Assembly (NCBI GenBank): GCA_026985495.1
Contig: JALSQJ010000260.1
Location: forward strand, 1 to 6,085
Source of the DNA: Campylobacteraceae bacterium
GTDB taxonomy: Bacteria > Campylobacterota > Campylobacteria > Campylobacterales > Sulfurovaceae
DNA length: 6,085 nucleotides
Direction of reading: 5' to 3'
Under the pieces are notes generated by a model. It did not search any database, was not told where the DNA came from, and saw only the letters and a list, made by a program, of their open reading frames with translations. The position numbers and the translations under genes are program-made. Positions 1 to 6,085 of the stretch are shown here, piece after piece. Numbering within the stretch: the first letter of the stretch is position 1; each line of letters opens with the position of its first letter.

Positions 1-1
1 A

Positions 2-247
2 GGGTTTGATAGAATTGTCGCCGAAGATGTAACGAATGATGGACGCATAGACCTTAGTGTTTTTCTTGATGATATGTTATATATCTTTGAGTTTAAAGTT
101 AATCAAAAGGGTGCATTAGAACAGATAAAAGATAAAAACTACCCTCAAAAGTACCAGACTAAATTTTCTGATATTTTTATTGTAGGGGTGGAGTTTGATA
201 GTAATAGTCGTAATATTGTTGATTATGAGTGGGAGAGGGTGGAGTAG
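2..247 (+). CDS. PD-(D/E)XK nuclease domain protein (DUF1703-like), C-terminal part only
   Basis: The reading frame is open from the left edge and stops at TAG 245-247, giving 81 C-terminal residues. Seen in the sequence: a GRIDL segment (Asp17 of the fragment), then a hydrophobic strand ending in FEFK (Glu30, Lys32), then an EQIK helix start, then a strand IFIVGVEFD and a closing VDYEWE. Asp, then Glu-x-Lys about 13 residues later, is the PD-(D/E)XK active-site pattern, and the order of elements matches the C-terminal DUF1703/PDDEXK_9 domain. In that family the domain usually follows an AAA-ATPase-like domain, giving proteins of about 500 residues whose biological role is not settled; the N-terminal part would lie left of the window. 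All expected catalytic residues are present, so the domain looks intact. It converges on the glycosyltransferase gene with a 17-base gap. The family assignment is from recognition of the motif pattern, not a search. Confidence 0.8.
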   Translation, partial: GFDRIVAEDVTNDGRIDLSVFLDDMLYIFEFKVNQKGALEQIKDKNYPQKYQTKFSDIFIVGVEFDSNSRNIVDYEWERVE

Positions 248-267
248 GTGTAACTATGTCACATCTA
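245..267 (+). terminator. possible terminator hairpin between convergent genes
   Basis: Bases 246-254 pair with 258-266 around a three-base loop (TAT). The stem has one G-T wobble and one A-C mismatch, and T245-A267 extends it. On the plus strand it is followed within a few bases by TTTT at 272-275, which would suit termination of the nuclease-domain gene. It overlaps the stop codons of both convergent genes, so it could also act on the minus strand, but there it lacks a T tract. The stem is imperfect and the loop is small, so this is only a candidate. Confidence 0.35.
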
Positions 268-1437
268 TTGACTTTTGTTAAATATTACCCCTTTATACTC
301 CTCAACAATCTTTTTAAGAGCATATCTTTTTGCCTCTAGTTTTCCTTTTTTAGAGTAGCTCTTTTGTAGCTCTTTGTTGTTAATTAGTAGTTCAATCGCT
401 TCAATTAGTAGTCTATTTTTATCTACAGGATATAAAATACCATTTTGAGCAATTTCAATCTTATCTGTTAATTGAAAATCAATATCGGTAGAGGGTGCTA
501 AAATCTCACGAGGACCAGAGATACAATCGGTAGAGATAACAGGTGTGCCACAAATCATCGCTTCTACTAAAACATTGGGAAATCCCTCTCCTTTTGAGGC
601 GAGTAGAAAAATATCTGATGCTTTTACATACTTAAAAGGGTTAGATTTTTTCCCTAAAAAGTGAACTCTTTTTGAGAGCTTTAAGAGTTTGGCATACTCT
701 TCTAGCTCATCAATAATAATCCCATCACCAATAATAATAAGCTCAATAGACTCCTCTAGCTCTAGTAGTGCCTCCATCATCTTCTTATGCTGTTTCTCTT
801 TTGAGAGACGACTTACAGTAGTGATATATTTTTTACTCTTTTTAAACTCAAAGTCATCTATAGGCTCACAAGCGAGTCTCTCTATCTTCTCTATATCATA
901 GGGGTTATGAATGATGGTGTAGCTACTATTATTATTAATATATTTTATATATTCACTCTTCATCTTTTTAGCTTTAAATATAACCATATCGGCATATTTA
1001 TAGAGTGTTTTAACCAGAAATAGATTAATCTTTTGAGATAGACTACCACCCATTAGATATCCAATACTTGTCACCTCTACCACTTGTGCTTTATGTTTTG
1101 AACCAAATAGTTTTGCTAATAGGTTTATAAAATTGGCTCTATAGATATGGCTCTGAATAAGGGTAATATTGCTCTTTCTTATATGCTTTTTAAGTTTAAG
1201 TGCCAAATAGGGTAGATATATAAACTTTTTAATATTTGAGTCATATTTAGTAAGAGAGGAGAGATATACTCTTTTGACTTCAGGGGGAAGTGGTTGAACA
1301 TCGTCCCTCTCAATACAGAGCAGTTCAACTTCAAATTTTTGTTCTATAAGTTCGGTAATAATTACAGAGAGAACCTTCTCTGCTCCTCCAGATGTTAAAG
1401 AGTTAATTAAAAATGTTATTTTTTTCATCGATAACAT
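265..1437 (-). CDS. Family 4 glycosyltransferase (GT-B fold) for surface polysaccharide
   Basis: The 390-residue product should transfer a sugar from an activated nucleotide donor to a growing glycan on the cytoplasmic side of the inner membrane. The N-terminal Rossmann domain begins MKKITFLINSLTSGGAEKVL (residues 4-23), with the GGAE loop common in GT4 enzymes. The C-terminal donor-binding domain shows TVSRLSKEKQ (207-216, with Arg210 and Lys215 placed to contact the donor phosphates), the strand LIIIGDG (233-239), VHFLGK (258-263), and the retaining-enzyme E-x7-E motif Glu284-Glu292 in EGFPNVLVE, followed by GTPVISTD and SGPREIL. The length is normal and no membrane segment is seen. The donor and acceptor sugars cannot be read from the sequence; SGPREIL-type enzymes include GalNAc and glucose transferases. 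The start lies 4 bases after the stop of the Wzc-like gene, suggesting one transcript and coupled translation. Neither ATG 1437 nor the second ATG at 1428 (MKKITF, the usual family start) has a Shine-Dalgarno sequence, so either may be used. Confidence 0.9.
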   Translation of the reverse strand: MLSMKKITFLINSLTSGGAEKVLSVIITELIEQKFEVELLCIERDDVQPLPPEVKRVYLSSLTKYDSNIKKFIYLPYLALKLKKHIRKSNITLIQSHIYRANFINLLAKLFGSKHKAQVVEVTSIGYLMGGSLSQKINLFLVKTLYKYADMVIFKAKKMKSEYIKYINNNSSYTIIHNPYDIEKIERLACEPIDDFEFKKSKKYITTVSRLSKEKQHKKMMEALLELEESIELIIIGDGIIIDELEEYAKLLKLSKRVHFLGKKSNPFKYVKASDIFLLASKGEGFPNVLVEAMICGTPVISTDCISGPREILAPSTDIDFQLTDKIEIAQNGILYPVDKNRLLIEAIELLINNKELQKSYSKKGKLEAKRYALKKIVEEYKGVIFNKSQ

Positions 1438-1441
1438 TATA

Positions 1442-3751
1442 TCACATTGTAAGTTGAATAGGTTTTGGTTGAGTCAGATTAGTTTGATTATTGGTTGATA
1501 TATTGTTAATTAGTAGTCTATCTAACCCTTTTTTATCATCTTTGGGATTTGTCTGTAGTACTAGACCAATATTTTTAAGATTTTTCTCTTTAATAATCTT
1601 CTCTAAATTGGTAATGGTTGATTTTTTAGTAAATCCCTCTTTAAGTACTACAAGGTTGGTATCGGCATACTGCATAAGGTAGAGTGTATCTAGCGAGTCA
1701 CTGTAGGAGGCAGTATCTATAAAAATATAGTCATAACGCTTTTTAAGTGCTTCAAATAGCTCTTTTAGTCTTGGAGAGAGAAGTAGCTCTAGTGGGTTAG
1801 GTGGAGTAGGACCAGCAGTAATAATGTCTATGTTAGGGTAGTTGGTTGAGAATATAATATTTCCAATATTATCTCTTTTACTCAAATAGGTACTAACTCC
1901 AGAGTATTGATGTTCAATTCCAAATAGGGTGTGAAGTGATGGAGATTTCATATTGAAGTCAACTACAATAATATTGTAGTGTGAGTTCTGAAAGACTCCT
2001 GCTAAATTAGAGGTGATGGTTGTTTTCCCTTCACTCTCTCTGTTTGAGGTAATAAGTACAATGTTCCCCTCATGCTCTTTTTTTGAAAACTCTAAATTAG
2101 TAGCTAACTTTTGAAATGCCTCTTTAATAATATCTCCACTCAACATTGGGTTTTTAAAGATAGGAATAATTCCAAAAACAGGGAGTTGTGTTAAGAGTGA
2201 AACCTCTTTTGTATCTGCAATTTTATCAACAAATAGTGAACGAAGTAGGGCAAGTAGAATAGCAAAAATAAATCCTAAAACTCCTGCTACCATCACAACA
2301 ATAGTACGTTTTGGTTTAATAGGAACTCCAGAGTTATAGGCTGAATCTATAGCCTCATAATCAGATTCAGAAGCAACTTTAATAAGCTCATTTTCTGATT
2401 TTTTCTCAAGTAGATAGGTGTACATTTTAGAGTTTACTCTATATTTACGTTGAAGGGAGATAAGTTTTTTCTCTTTAAAAGGAAGCTCTTTTAGAGTTTT
2501 TTCATAACTCTTTTTTTGTTTTATAAGAGTTCTTTTTCTAGTCAAAAGTGTTGAATTTATATTATTTACATTTAAAATAATTTTCTTTTTAGTTCTCTCT
2601 ATCGATTTTCTTACTTTTATTAGTTCAGGATACCTCTCTGTATATTCTGATTTTAGCTCCTCTTTCTTCTGCTGAAAATTTTGAAAATCATCTATAAGTT
2701 TTAGAGTAGTTTGTGCATTAAACTCCAAGAGGGTTGGGGCAACTGCATCAAGATTTTTATTGTTTTTTATAAAAATTATTAAATTTCTTACAAGTTTCTC
2801 TTTAAGTTCCAATTCAGAGAGTTCTAGGTCGATAGCACTTAATTTCTCATAAGCATCTTTAGTCTTAATAGAGGGGGCAACACTATTGGCTGATTTATAC
2901 TGTTCTAGTTGATTTTCAGACTTTTCTAACTTAATTTGAGTCGCTTCTAGTTGACGCTCTAAAAAAGTTAGAATTTTATTATTTGTACTCTCTTTCTTTT
3001 TGATGCTCTGTGCAATATAAGCTTTTACAAGAGCATCAATATACTCATTGGCACGTTTAGGAATGGTGTCTTGAAATGTAACTTTTATAAGATTAGCATT
3101 AGGATTTATTTGACTCACGCTAAGTGAATTTTTGATGATGCTCTCATAGATATAACGCTTATTTCCATTAACTTTTAAGTAGATACTATCTTTAAAATCT
3201 CTTTTTTTAGTAACTGTTCCTTTAAAGTAGGGTGTCTTAACCTCTTGGTTAAAGGGGTATAGTTTTGAGACTCCTAACAGTTTTGATGTTAAAGTAAAAC
3301 CATCTTTTTTTGGAGTGAGTCTAATTTCATGATTTATATAGTTATAAGATGTAGAGTTAATATTGGTTAGTTCTATGGGGGTATCACCATAAAGTTCAAC
3401 CATCTTATAGTTCTCTTTTTTAAAATATCTTACCTTAAAATTAACATCATTAAGTGCTTGTCGATTGGTTTTAAATGTTTTTAATATAGCCATCTCTTGT
3501 TTAATGCCATTGGTATTGGTTTTGGCTAAGGTGTCTCGTATGACATCTTCTGTTTTAACATTATTGTTAACACGTACATTTATAACAGCATAAGATTCAT
3601 AAGTAGATGGTATAAAATAGAGATAAAATTTTGCTAATAAAATAGCAAGAGTTGTAATGGTAACTATTGACCATTTGTAAGGTAGTATTGTCCTAAATAG
3701 TTCAATAATATAGTTATCATGGTGTTTAGTTTCTTTTAGAGTTGTATGCAT
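1442..3751 (-). CDS. Wzc/GumC-like polysaccharide co-polymerase with BY-kinase-like ATPase domain
   Basis: The 769-residue inner-membrane protein has the layout of polysaccharide co-polymerases fused to a bacterial tyrosine kinase (Wzc, GumC, ExoP), which control chain length and export of capsule or exopolysaccharide. Order: cytoplasmic N-terminus; membrane segment about 27-47; periplasmic Wzz-type region; long charged coiled coil about 250-460; GNVR-like segment about 423-475; second membrane segment about 483-505; cytoplasmic P-loop domain from about 540. The ATPase domain has Walker A SNRESEGKTT (569-578), a Walker A' strand IIVVDFNMKSP (594-604), a GPTPPNPLELLLSP block (647-660) and Walker B YIFIDT (675-680). 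Several kinase features are altered: Walker A' reads DFNMK rather than DxDxR, the EX2RX2R oligomer motif reads EAFQKLA (544-550), the PP after Walker B is AS, and no tyrosine follows residue 695. The family is clear; kinase activity is doubtful. No Shine-Dalgarno sequence precedes ATG 3751. The gene is first in a unit with the glycosyltransferase. Confidence 0.9.
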   Translation of the reverse strand: MHTTLKETKHHDNYIIELFRTILPYKWSIVTITTLAILLAKFYLYFIPSTYESYAVINVRVNNNVKTEDVIRDTLAKTNTNGIKQEMAILKTFKTNRQALNDVNFKVRYFKKENYKMVELYGDTPIELTNINSTSYNYINHEIRLTPKKDGFTLTSKLLGVSKLYPFNQEVKTPYFKGTVTKKRDFKDSIYLKVNGNKRYIYESIIKNSLSVSQINPNANLIKVTFQDTIPKRANEYIDALVKAYIAQSIKKKESTNNKILTFLERQLEATQIKLEKSENQLEQYKSANSVAPSIKTKDAYEKLSAIDLELSELELKEKLVRNLIIFIKNNKNLDAVAPTLLEFNAQTTLKLIDDFQNFQQKKEELKSEYTERYPELIKVRKSIERTKKKIILNVNNINSTLLTRKRTLIKQKKSYEKTLKELPFKEKKLISLQRKYRVNSKMYTYLLEKKSENELIKVASESDYEAIDSAYNSGVPIKPKRTIVVMVAGVLGFIFAILLALLRSLFVDKIADTKEVSLLTQLPVFGIIPIFKNPMLSGDIIKEAFQKLATNLEFSKKEHEGNIVLITSNRESEGKTTITSNLAGVFQNSHYNIIVVDFNMKSPSLHTLFGIEHQYSGVSTYLSKRDNIGNIIFSTNYPNIDIITAGPTPPNPLELLLSPRLKELFEALKKRYDYIFIDTASYSDSLDTLYLMQYADTNLVVLKEGFTKKSTITNLEKIIKEKNLKNIGLVLQTNPKDDKKGLDRLLINNISTNNQTNLTQPKPIQLTM

Positions 3752-3782
3752 AATTTATTAGTACCATTAATTTAAATATTAA

Positions 3783-3791
3783 ATTTTAACA
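3783..3791 (-). promoter_or_regulatory. candidate extended -10 promoter of the Wzc-like/glycosyltransferase unit
   Basis: Read on the minus strand the sequence is TGTTAAAAT, an extended -10 with TG one base before a hexamer matching TATAAT at five of six positions. It sits 31 bases before the ATG of the Wzc-like gene, nearly the same distance as the candidate promoters of amtB and the porin-like gene. No convincing -35 is seen, which is common in Campylobacterota. The surrounding DNA is very AT-rich, so chance matches are easy. Confidence 0.4.
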
Positions 3792-3798
3792 GTTAAAA
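3784..3798. repeat. perfect 15-base palindrome, operator candidate
   Basis: TTTTAAC and GTTAAAA are exact inverted copies around a single A. The palindrome covers almost all of the candidate -10 of the Wzc-like gene, where a bound dimeric regulator would block transcription. The half-site resembles the TTAAC/GTTAA arms of some Crp/Fnr-type sites, but those have a 4-base spacer and this has one base. No regulator can be named from the sequence. Confidence 0.4.
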
Positions 3799-3842
3799 AC
3801 TTTTGTATAACTTAAAGAAAAAGAATAGTTGATATTTGAGTT

Positions 3843-3878
3843 AGAAAAAGGGGAATAGGAACAAAAAATGTCCCTATT
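3843..3878 (-). terminator. rho-independent terminator of the amtB/P-II operon
   Basis: Read on the minus strand, starting 7 bases after the P-II stop codon, AATAGGGAC pairs with GTTCCTATT (3870-3878 with 3854-3862; nine pairs, one G-U wobble) around a seven-base A/T loop. It is followed by CCCC and then a run of five T (3845-3849). Position and form fit an intrinsic terminator that separates this operon from the Wzc-like gene downstream. The four C bases before the T run make it somewhat less than ideal. Confidence 0.6.
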
Positions 3879-3885
3879 TTGAAGA

Positions 3886-4263
<378 letters not shown>

Positions 4264-5574
4264 TTAAAGGTTCACTCCTCTCTCACCATGAATAGATTCG
4301 TCAAGACCAATCTCTTCACTCTCTTCGTTAACTCTTCCACCACCTGTAAGGGCTGAAGCGATAAAGTAAACAATAACTGTACCAATAAGTGTCCAAGCAC
4401 CAACAACTAGTACCGATTCAACTTGAACCATAAATTGTCCCATAACATCTCCAGACTCTTTAAGTGGTCCATCCCATAGTAAATCATTGTCTTTAATTGC
4501 AAAGAAAGGTACTGCCAATGCTCCCCAAAGACCTGCTAGGAAGTGAATTCCAAATGCATCAAGAGAGTCATCGTAACCAAAGATTGCTTTTAGTTTAACA
4601 ACACCAAAGAAACCAAATAGTGAACCCATGATACCAATGATAAATGCACCACTAACATCAACAAACCCAGCAGCAGGGGTAATTGCTACAAGACCAGCTA
4701 CAATACCAGATGCAATTCCAAGAAGAGTAGGTTTTTTATAGATAATCCACTCAATAAGTATCCATGTTAAACCAGCTGCAGCAGTGGCAATGGTTGTAGT
4801 AAGAAGAGCAAGACCAGCAATAGCGTTTGCACCAAATGCAGAACCAGCATTAAATCCATACCAACCAAACCATAATAACGCTGCACCAACAGCTGTGAAG
4901 ATAATAGAGAAAGGTTTCATTGCTACTTTGTTGTAACCCACTCTTTTACCAACTAAGATAGCAAGAACAAGACCAGCTAAACCACCGTTCATGTGTACAA
5001 CTGTACCACCAGCAAAGTCTAATGCACCTGCATCAAAAAGTAACGCACCATCTCCACCCCATACCATGTGTGTAATAGGAGCATAAACTAAAATTCCCCA
5101 TAGGGCTACAACTACCATCCATGTTGAGAATTTCATACGACCAATTACTGAACCAGATGCAATAGCAACAGTAATAGCTGCAAATGTACCTTGGAATGCA
5201 ATAAATACATAAGTTGGGTAGCTACCACTTAGGTCTGTCCACTTAATGCCATTGAGCATTACATTTCCAAATCCACCAATAAAACTCTGAATAGAAGCAC
5301 TTTCACTTGTTCCAAATGCTATTGAGTAACCTGCAATAACCCATACAACAAATGCAAGTACAAATGCTCCCATAACCATTGAGAATGTATTTAGTGCATT
5401 TTTACTTCGTGTCATACCTGTGTAGAATAGTGCAAGACCAGCTGGTGTCATTAGTAATACAAATGCAGTTGAGACCATCATCCACGCTGTATCACCTGAA
5501 TCTAATTTGTCCTCGGCAAAAGCGAGAATAGGTAAAGCTAATGTTGTTAGCAGTGCTAGAAATTTATTTTTCAT
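4264..5574 (-). CDS. amtB: Ammonium transporter AmtB (Amt/Rh family)
   Basis: The 436-residue inner-membrane channel should conduct ammonium into the cell as a trimer. An N-terminal signal peptide (about residues 1-20, ending AFA) precedes the usual eleven membrane helices. The functional residues of E. coli AmtB can be placed: the outer binding-site Trp172 in HMVWGG (E. coli W148), Phe131 in FQGTF (F107), Asp186 and His194 in DFAGGTVVHMNGG (D160, H168), Phe241 and Ser245 in FNAGS (F215, S219), and the second pore histidine His344 in DAFGIHFLAG (H318). The cytoplasmic tail keeps GLDESIHGE (423-431), the segment that contacts the P-II protein in the closed complex. The start is supported by AAAGGAG ending seven bases before the ATG. 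It is first in an operon with the P-II gene, the reverse of the glnK-amtB order in E. coli. All key residues are present, so it should be functional. Confidence 0.98.
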   Translation of the reverse strand: MKNKFLALLTTLALPILAFAEDKLDSGDTAWMMVSTAFVLLMTPAGLALFYTGMTRSKNALNTFSMVMGAFVLAFVVWVIAGYSIAFGTSESASIQSFIGGFGNVMLNGIKWTDLSGSYPTYVFIAFQGTFAAITVAIASGSVIGRMKFSTWMVVVALWGILVYAPITHMVWGGDGALLFDAGALDFAGGTVVHMNGGLAGLVLAILVGKRVGYNKVAMKPFSIIFTAVGAALLWFGWYGFNAGSAFGANAIAGLALLTTTIATAAAGLTWILIEWIIYKKPTLLGIASGIVAGLVAITPAAGFVDVSGAFIIGIMGSLFGFFGVVKLKAIFGYDDSLDAFGIHFLAGLWGALAVPFFAIKDNDLLWDGPLKESGDVMGQFMVQVESVLVVGAWTLIGTVIVYFIASALTGGGRVNEESEEIGLDESIHGERGVNL

Positions 5575-5605
5575 AAACTTACTCCTTTATTTTTTTAAAT
5601 GTCTA

Positions 5606-5614
5606 AGTATAGCA
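5606..5614 (-). promoter_or_regulatory. candidate extended -10 promoter of amtB/P-II operon
   Basis: On the minus strand the sequence reads TGCTATACT, a TG-extended -10 with five of six matches to TATAAT. It ends 31 bases before the amtB ATG, which would give a leader of about 25 bases that includes the AAGGAG ribosome binding site. The expected -35 position (about 5629-5634) reads TATATA and is not convincing. This suggests a housekeeping sigma factor rather than sigma-54. Confidence 0.55.
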
Positions 5615-5685
5615 TCTAGCAATAGGAGTATATACTTTTTTATTGTATAAAAAATAGACAATTAAAAAAGTAGTAATATTTTATA

Positions 5686-5694
5686 TGCTATAAT
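5686..5694 (+). promoter_or_regulatory. consensus extended -10 promoter match in mid-intergenic region
   Basis: The plus strand reads TGCTATAAT, a perfect extended -10. It lies 178 bases before the porin-like start codon, so it could be a distal promoter giving a long leader or the start of a small RNA. No good -35 and no clear terminator follow it, and AT-rich DNA produces such matches by chance, so its use is uncertain. Confidence 0.4.
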
Positions 5695-5813
5695 ATTAAA
5701 CTTTATTAAAAGTAAAAAAGAAGATATCGCCTATTATATAGTAAGTAATTTTTAAAAAAATAAAGCTTCCATAACAATTAAGCAAATAGATTAAAAAATT
5801 ATTACTTTTATAC

Positions 5814-5842
5814 TTGTAAATTGTGATGTTTTCTGCTATCAT
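5814..5842 (+). promoter_or_regulatory. candidate sigma-70 type promoter of the porin-like gene
   Basis: A -35 TTGTAA (5814-5819, four of six matches) is followed after exactly 17 bases by the -10 TATCAT (5837-5842), itself extended by TG at 5834-5835. The predicted start is near 5849, giving a leader of about 24 bases with AAAGGAG at 5859-5865. This is the best complete promoter in the window and fits a strongly expressed outer-membrane protein. Confidence 0.6.
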
Positions 5843-5872
5843 AATAATAATTTCACATAAAGGAGTAATTAA

Positions 5873-6085
5873 ATGAAATTAACAAAATTAAGTTTAATCG
5901 CAGCATTGGCTGTAACAACTGCAATGGCAGGAGATGCTAAAATATCAGGTGAAGCTAGATTGAATTATGGTACTGATGACATAGGAACACATGACCTTTT
6001 TAACAAAAATGGTGCAATTGGTGATTCTGCTGTTAATCTTAACTACACAAGAGATGTTCTTGATGGTGTAACGGTTAATGTTGGA
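5873..6085 (+). CDS. porin-like outer-membrane beta-barrel protein, N-terminal part only
   Basis: The frame starts at ATG 5873, seven bases after AAAGGAG, and is open for 71 codons to the right edge. Residues 1-19 form a clear Sec signal peptide: Lys2 and Lys5, a hydrophobic core LSLIAALAVT, and a signal peptidase I site AMA before Gly20. The mature start alternates polar and hydrophobic residues (KISGEARLNYG; SAVNLNYTRDV; DGVTVNVG), as in the first strands of an outer-membrane beta-barrel, with an acidic turn-rich stretch between. This pattern and the signal peptide resemble the abundant Opr/OprD-like porins of Campylobacterota, which let small solutes through the outer membrane. Only the first strands are visible, so the exact porin family and substrate are not settled. 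It is divergent from amtB. Confidence 0.75.
   Translation, partial: MKLTKLSLIAALAVTTAMAGDAKISGEARLNYGTDDIGTHDLFNKNGAIGDSAVNLNYTRDVLDGVTVNVG

Larger units (their letters stand above)
5575..5872. other. divergent intergenic region between amtB and the porin-like gene
   Basis: These 298 bases are very AT-rich and hold no open reading frame I can support. They contain three extended -10 matches (one toward amtB, two toward the porin-like gene, listed separately), the two ribosome binding sites at the ends, a 7-base inverted repeat TAATATT/AATATTA (5674-5680 and 5692-5698) around the central promoter match, and a weak long-range inverted repeat AAGTAAT/ATTACTT (5743-5749 and 5801-5807), which extends by four A-T pairs after a two-base bulge. 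No sigma-54 type (GG-N10-GC) element that I could recognise lies before amtB. No tRNA or known riboswitch is evident. Confidence 0.6.

Noticed and set aside
689..901. 70-codon plus-strand frame, very rich in serine and isoleucine
   Set aside because: It lies entirely antisense to the glycosyltransferase gene; its low-complexity composition is the mirror of Glu/Leu/Asp codons on the real strand, and it has no ribosome binding site.
404..1520. AATTAGTAGTCTAT occurs both near 405 and near 1507, suggesting a repeat
   Set aside because: Both copies encode the same four residues RLLI in two real genes with the same preferred codons; the flanks do not match, so it is coincidence.
1491..1682. 63-codon plus-strand frame
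   Set aside because: It is antisense to the C-terminal part of the Wzc-like gene, has no ribosome binding site and shows no recognisable protein features.
3726..3767. 13-codon minus-strand frame (begins MVLINYAYN) overlapping the start of the Wzc-like gene, possible leader peptide
   Set aside because: It has no ribosome binding site, and a frame this short is expected by chance in AT-rich DNA.
5575..5872. CRISPR array, tRNA or known riboswitch in the intergenic region
   Set aside because: No regularly spaced repeats, cloverleaf or conserved riboswitch core can be seen; the repeats present are short and AT-rich.

Overview
The window looks like part of a chromosome from Campylobacterota (the former Epsilonproteobacteria), possibly a Sulfurovum- or Sulfurimonas-like organism. 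This rests on the AT-rich sequence, the extended -10 promoters that mostly lack a clear -35, the AAGGAG-type ribosome binding sites on the well-expressed genes, and the style of the outer-membrane protein that begins at the right edge. The assignment is inference; there is no rRNA or other decisive marker here.

Layout from left to right: (1) the last 81 residues of a plus-strand protein with a PD-(D/E)XK nuclease domain of the DUF1703/PDDEXK_9 type, cut by the window edge. (2) A convergent minus-strand two-gene unit for surface polysaccharide: a large Wzc/GumC-like inner-membrane protein (Wzz domain, coiled coil, BY-kinase-like ATPase) at 1442-3751, followed 4 bases later by a family 4 glycosyltransferase at 265-1437. 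(3) A second minus-strand operon, amtB (ammonium channel, 4264-5574) followed by a P-II signalling protein gene (3886-4227), ending in a likely rho-independent terminator at 3843-3878. (4) A 298-base divergent intergenic region with three matches to an extended -10 promoter (all beginning TGCTAT). (5) The first 71 codons of a plus-strand secreted outer-membrane, porin-like protein, running off the right edge.

How the genes work together: AmtB carries ammonium across the inner membrane. The P-II protein senses ATP/ADP and 2-oxoglutarate and is expected to plug AmtB when nitrogen is plentiful; AmtB keeps the conserved C-terminal tail used for this, and the P-II protein keeps Tyr51 in its T-loop. 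The Wzc-like protein would set chain length or drive export of a polysaccharide, and the glycosyltransferase would add a sugar to it. No flippase, polymerase or outer-membrane export gene lies in this window, so the pair must rely on genes elsewhere or form the end of a small locus.

I found no clear sign of a wholly new system. The most interesting point is that the BY-kinase domain of the Wzc-like protein is altered at several signature motifs and has no C-terminal tyrosine cluster. Smaller points are a 15-base palindrome over the putative wzc-like promoter, the amtB-before-P-II gene order, and a consensus-like promoter 178 bases upstream of the porin-like gene.
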